In this document: positions 5,702-6,077 of the stretch, in pieces
Layout of the letters: every line of letters starts with the position of its first letter
Position numbering within the stretch: position 1 is the first letter of the stretch
Source: Chloroflexota bacterium
Lineage (GTDB): Bacteria > Chloroflexota > Dehalococcoidia > UBA1151
Reading direction: 5' to 3'
Assembly (NCBI GenBank): GCA_022561735.1
Contig: JADFQR010000091.1
Location: 1-6,077, forward strand
Length of the DNA: 6,077 bases
The notes under the pieces: model-generated
Databases searched by the model: none
What the model was told of the DNA's origin: nothing
Seen by the model: the letters and a program-made list of their open reading frames with translations, nothing else
Program-made: the position numbers and the translations under genes

Positions 5702-5915
5702 AACGCCCTTATGTGTGCGTAACCGGCGGCCTTGAGCGGCGTGTGAGGCGGCACAAGCGCGCATTCTCTCCCGGTTTCGCGGCCGGTACGGCCGTACGAG
5801 GACGGTCTTTCTCGACGCGACCCTGGAGGTGCAGGAAGCGACGCGGGAAGAAATGCGGCTCAAGCAATGGCGTCGTCAATGGAAGGTCGATCTCGTCGAA
5901 AGAAGCAACCCGTGA
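5702..5915 (+). pseudogene. Remnant of a small GIY-YIG endonuclease, frameshifted and N-terminally eroded
   Basis: Two pieces in different frames join into one GIY-YIG-like protein. The first runs from about 5710, giving YVCVTGGLERRVRRHK then SPGFAA, which matches the usual YVGVTsDL.RRV.EHk...GFtarYg stretch. The second, from about 5785 to TGA at 5913-5915, gives RYGRTRTVFLD, then EATREEMRLKQWRRQWK and VDLVERSNP. That matches the family's REkqLK.WrRaWKi.LIE..NP tail, including the conserved metal-binding Glu region. One missing base near 5784/5785 would restore frame; another near 5710 would restore ALYV. The YIG Gly is now Cys (YVC), no GIY strand is found upstream, and the usual W.DL end after NP is missing. 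Intact relatives have about 90-100 residues. It is not expected to make an active nuclease. It lies wholly between inverted palindromic repeats. Confidence 0.65.
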
Positions 5916-5928
5916 CGGTGGGTTCTAG

Positions 5929-5955
5929 CGGATCCTGAATCGAGTTCAGGATGAC
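5929..5955 (-). repeat. Inverted repeat, right copy (27 bases, exact)
   Basis: This is the exact reverse complement of 5622-5648, with the perfect palindrome ATCCTGAA-5 bases-TTCAGGAT at 5932-5952. It begins 13 bases after the stop codon of the nuclease remnant and is the innermost unit of the right array. Confidence 0.9.
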
Positions 5956-6077
5956 TGGATTAAGTTCAGGTGGCGGGATTAAGCCCAGGATGACGGGATT
6001 GAGTTCAGATGACGGGATTAAGTTCAGGTTGGGCATATGTACCCAGGATTGCGGGACTCAAGTCCAGGTTTATTTCT
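5934..6077. repeat. Tandem array of 19-21 base units, right side, running to the window edge
   Basis: After the palindromic unit at 5934-5954, further units begin at 5955, 5974, 5994, 6013, 6033 and 6052. Most follow CGGGATTaAGTTCAGGatga with lengths of 19-20 bases. They are the reverse complement of the left-array unit type. The unit at 6033 is strongly degenerate, and the array may continue past 6077. No gene is present. Confidence 0.8.

Larger units (their letters stand above)
5622..5955. mobile_element. Putative decayed GIY-YIG nuclease cassette bounded by inverted palindromic repeats
   Basis: A 334-base block is bounded by exact 27-base inverted repeats and contains nothing but a broken GIY-YIG nuclease reading frame, whose stop lies 13 bases before the right repeat. 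Outside each inner repeat the same unit continues in degenerate tandem copies, in opposite orientations. The layout resembles a small mobile element or a repeat-plus-nuclease cassette, comparable in logic to REP palindromes with their RAYT transposases. No target-site duplication is recognisable, so the element status is inference. Confidence 0.4.

Noticed and set aside
5713..5928. Plus-strand frame of 71 codons taken as an intact small gene
   Set aside because: Only its first third looks like a protein family (GIY-YIG). The similarity then continues in another frame, so this is a frameshifted remnant, not a complete gene.
5560..6077. CRISPR array
   Set aside because: The units are contiguous 19-21 base palindromes with no spacers between them, in opposite orientations on the two sides, and no cas genes are present.

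Overview
The window is GC-rich bacterial DNA. Several starts are GTG, and most genes lie on the minus strand. Its main content is a run of paralogous enolase-superfamily sugar-acid dehydratase-like genes behind a double-cupin gene. Large expansions of enolase-superfamily paralogues are known from SAR202-type Chloroflexota (Dehalococcoidia and relatives). The GC content, the paralogue cluster and the palindromic intergenic repeats all fit that group, but the taxonomic guess is inference only.

Layout, 1-4489: four minus-strand genes are read right to left. They are a two-domain cupin protein (3458-4489), two 403-residue enolase-superfamily paralogues that are about 81% identical (2150-3361 and 927-2138), and a third, more distant paralogue cut by the window edge (1-919). 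Gaps between the three enolase genes are only 11 and 7 bases, so they are probably one transcript, perhaps together with the cupin gene 96 bases upstream. The natural reading is a catabolic operon for a hydroxylated carboxylic acid, in which dehydratase or racemase-like enzymes work beside a cupin oxygenase or isomerase. The substrate cannot be read from the sequence. The middle paralogue has lost active-site residues that the other two share, including the His expected to act as catalytic acid, so it has probably changed function.

Layout, 4490-5394: a divergent intergenic region leads to a small three-helix membrane protein on the plus strand. It converges on a GNAT acetyltransferase of the diamine/thialysine (SSAT-like) type on the minus strand.

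Layout, 5395-6077: no intact gene. Two arrays of roughly 19-21 base palindromic units face each other as inverted repeats. Their innermost copies match exactly over 27 bases. Between them lies the frameshifted, N-terminally eroded remnant of a small GIY-YIG endonuclease. This looks like a decayed mobile or repeat-associated nuclease cassette and is, with the altered middle enolase paralogue, the most interesting part of the window.
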